A stretch of DNA of 6,071 nt from NCBI GenBank assembly GCA_050697275.1, contig JBOGZI010000022.1, positions 1 through 6,071 of the forward strand. Direction: 5' to 3'. The notes beneath the pieces were generated by a model. The model was given only the letters and a program-made list of their open reading frames with translations, was not told the origin of the DNA and searched no databases. This DNA is from JBOGZI01 sp050697275. GTDB lineage: Bacteria; Actinomycetota; Thermoleophilia; Solirubrobacterales; 70-9. Positions 5,234 to 6,071 of the stretch are shown here, one piece after another; within the stretch, counting starts at the first letter, position 1, and the number at the start of each line of letters is the position of its first letter. The position numbers were made by a program, and so were the translations under genes.

Positions 5234-5239
5234 CCTATA
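5234..5239 (-). promoter_or_regulatory. Weak candidate -10 box for the CAP-protein gene
   Basis: TATAGG on the minus strand (4/6 to TATAAT) lies 63 nt upstream of the GTG at 5170. No good -35 is found at 16-18 nt spacing. It is the most A/T-rich point in the 137-bp divergent spacer between this gene and tilS; otherwise I see nothing definite there. Confidence 0.2.
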
Positions 5240-5295
5240 GCCGCACTCCCCCGGTTGGACGTCCGTTCGGCGGGAAGGCGTCGGGTGCTCGTTCC

Positions 5296-5301
5296 TAGAA
5301 T
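5296..5301 (+). promoter_or_regulatory. Candidate -10 box for tilS (leaderless arrangement)
   Basis: TAGAAT matches TATAAT at 5/6 and is followed by exactly 6 nt (CGGGGC) and then the ATG at 5308. Transcription would start at or within a base or two of the ATG. CGGGG is too close to the start to be a normal Shine-Dalgarno. No clear -35 is visible. Confidence 0.5.
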
Positions 5302-5307
5302 CGGGGC

Positions 5308-6071
5308 ATGGCCGCGACAGCAATCTCCCCCCTCGCCGAGGCGGTGCGCGAGAGCGGACTGGCGCCGCCGGGATCCCGAGGCGTCGCCCTCGTCTCGGGG
5401 GGTGCGGACTCCGCGGCCACCCTCGCCGGGCTGGTCGAGGAGCTCGGCCCCGAGGCGGTCGTCGCCCTCCACCTCAACTACTCGCTGCGCCCCGATTCCA
5501 GCGAGGACGAGGGCGCCGGCCGCGCCCTCTGCGAGCTGCTCGGCGTCGAGCTGCGGGTCGAGGCTCCCCGGCTCGGCGAGGGGAACGTCCAGGCGGAGGC
5601 CCGGGGGGCTCGCTACACGGCGGCCGAGCGGCTGCGCGGCGAGCTGGGGCTGGACTGGATCGCCACCGGCCACACCCGCACCGACCTGGCGGAGACCATC
5701 CTCTACCGCCTCGCCACCTCACCGGGACGGCGCGCCCTACTCGGGCTGGATGCGCGGCGGGGAGCGGTGATCCGGCCGCTGCTGAGACTCGAACGCGAGC
5801 GGGTGCGCGAGCTGGCGACCGCCGCCGGGCTGCCCTTCCGGGACGACCCCACCAACCTCGAGCCGCTCTACGCGCGCAACCGGATCCGCAACGAGGTGCT
5901 GCCGGTGCTGCGCGAGCTGTCGTCCTCGGCCGAGGAGGTGATCGCGGAGACCCGCGCGGAGCTGGCCGAGGAAGCCGAGGCGCTGGAGCGGCTCGCCTCC
6001 CGCGCGCTCGCCGAGGCGGGCGCGGACCGGGCGGGCGCGATCGCGGCCGAGTCGCTGGCGGAGCTGGAGCC
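5308..6071 (+). CDS. tilS: tRNA(Ile)-lysidine synthase TilS; partial, 3' end outside window
   Basis: Makes lysidine at C34 of the CAU-anticodon tRNA(Ile), using ATP and lysine, so that the tRNA reads AUA and is charged with isoleucine; usually essential and cytosolic. 254 residues are visible and the frame stays open at the window edge. The N-type ATP pyrophosphatase PP-loop is SGGADS (30-35). It is followed by ALHLNYSLRPDSSEDE (53-68), where many homologues have a VNHGLR-like segment, then ATGHTRTDLAETILYRL (119-135) in place of the usual AHHxDDQAET motif, and DPTNLEPLYARNRIRNEVLP (180-199), the TilS signature D-x-[ST]-N ... RNRIR. These together separate TilS from other PP-loop enzymes such as TtcA. 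The C-terminal tRNA-binding part begins near 205 and is cut off. The ATG is chosen because the PP-loop then falls at the usual distance and because of the TAGAAT box 6 nt upstream. Confidence 0.95.
   Translation, partial: MAATAISPLAEAVRESGLAPPGSRGVALVSGGADSAATLAGLVEELGPEAVVALHLNYSLRPDSSEDEGAGRALCELLGVELRVEAPRLGEGNVQAEARGARYTAAERLRGELGLDWIATGHTRTDLAETILYRLATSPGRRALLGLDARRGAVIRPLLRLERERVRELATAAGLPFRDDPTNLEPLYARNRIRNEVLPVLRELSSSAEEVIAETRAELAEEAEALERLASRALAEAGADRAGAIAAESLAELE

Noticed and set aside
4589..5770. Long plus-strand open frame across the CAP gene, the spacer and part of tilS
   Set aside because: It is antisense to a clear CAP domain and then out of frame with tilS motifs; the product has no family features.
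1..6071. tRNA or rRNA genes, CRISPR arrays, insertion sequences, attachment sites
   Set aside because: I found no cloverleaf-like segment, regularly spaced repeats, transposase motifs or terminal inverted repeats. The only low-complexity run is the Gly/Pro linker of the transglycosylase.

Overview
This is a high-GC stretch of bacterial chromosome with tightly packed genes of housekeeping and cell-envelope character. I see no mobile element, RNA gene or CRISPR array. The GC-rich Ala/Arg/Glu-heavy proteins, secreted wall enzymes with short basic signal peptides, a cytosolic class III cyclase with an adenylate-cyclase regulatory domain, and TANNNT boxes close to start codons all fit a deep-branching actinobacterium, possibly of the Thermoleophilia/Solirubrobacterales type. 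That placement is inference from style and gene content, not from a marker gene.

Layout. Positions 1-1367 (minus) hold most of a secreted lytic transglycosylase: signal peptide, a Cys-bounded DNDGDG motif, a Gly/Pro linker, an MltB-like catalytic domain, and an M23 (LytM-like) domain that appears to have lost catalytic residues. Its C-terminus lies outside the window. A 232-bp divergent spacer (1368-1599) carries possible RNA structure near the transglycosylase start and a promoter candidate for the gene on the other side. Positions 1600-1947 (plus) encode a small protein with a perfect Leu/Val heptad coiled coil resembling PHA-granule (PhaE/phasin) proteins. It overlaps tail-to-tail by 10 bp with a purine nucleoside phosphorylase on the minus strand (1938-2630).

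From a 58-bp divergent spacer, a compact three-gene plus-strand operon runs from 2689 to 4555. It encodes a 72-aa helical protein, an SCP2-like lipid-binding protein, and a MerR-like HTH/Ad_Cy_reg/class III nucleotidyl cyclase fusion whose ribosome binding site overlaps the upstream stop codon. This operon is the most unusual part of the window. It suggests a cytosolic cAMP source made in step with a lipid or granule-associated module and possibly controlling its own promoter. A secreted CAP-domain protein with an Arg-rich tail follows on the minus strand (4577-5170), and the 5' three quarters or so of tilS begins at 5308 (plus).

Two of the most important genes, the transglycosylase and tilS, run off the window edges and have no stop codon in view. 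Two plus-strand starts (2689 and 5308) have a TANNNT box exactly 6 nt upstream and no good Shine-Dalgarno, which suggests leaderless transcripts.
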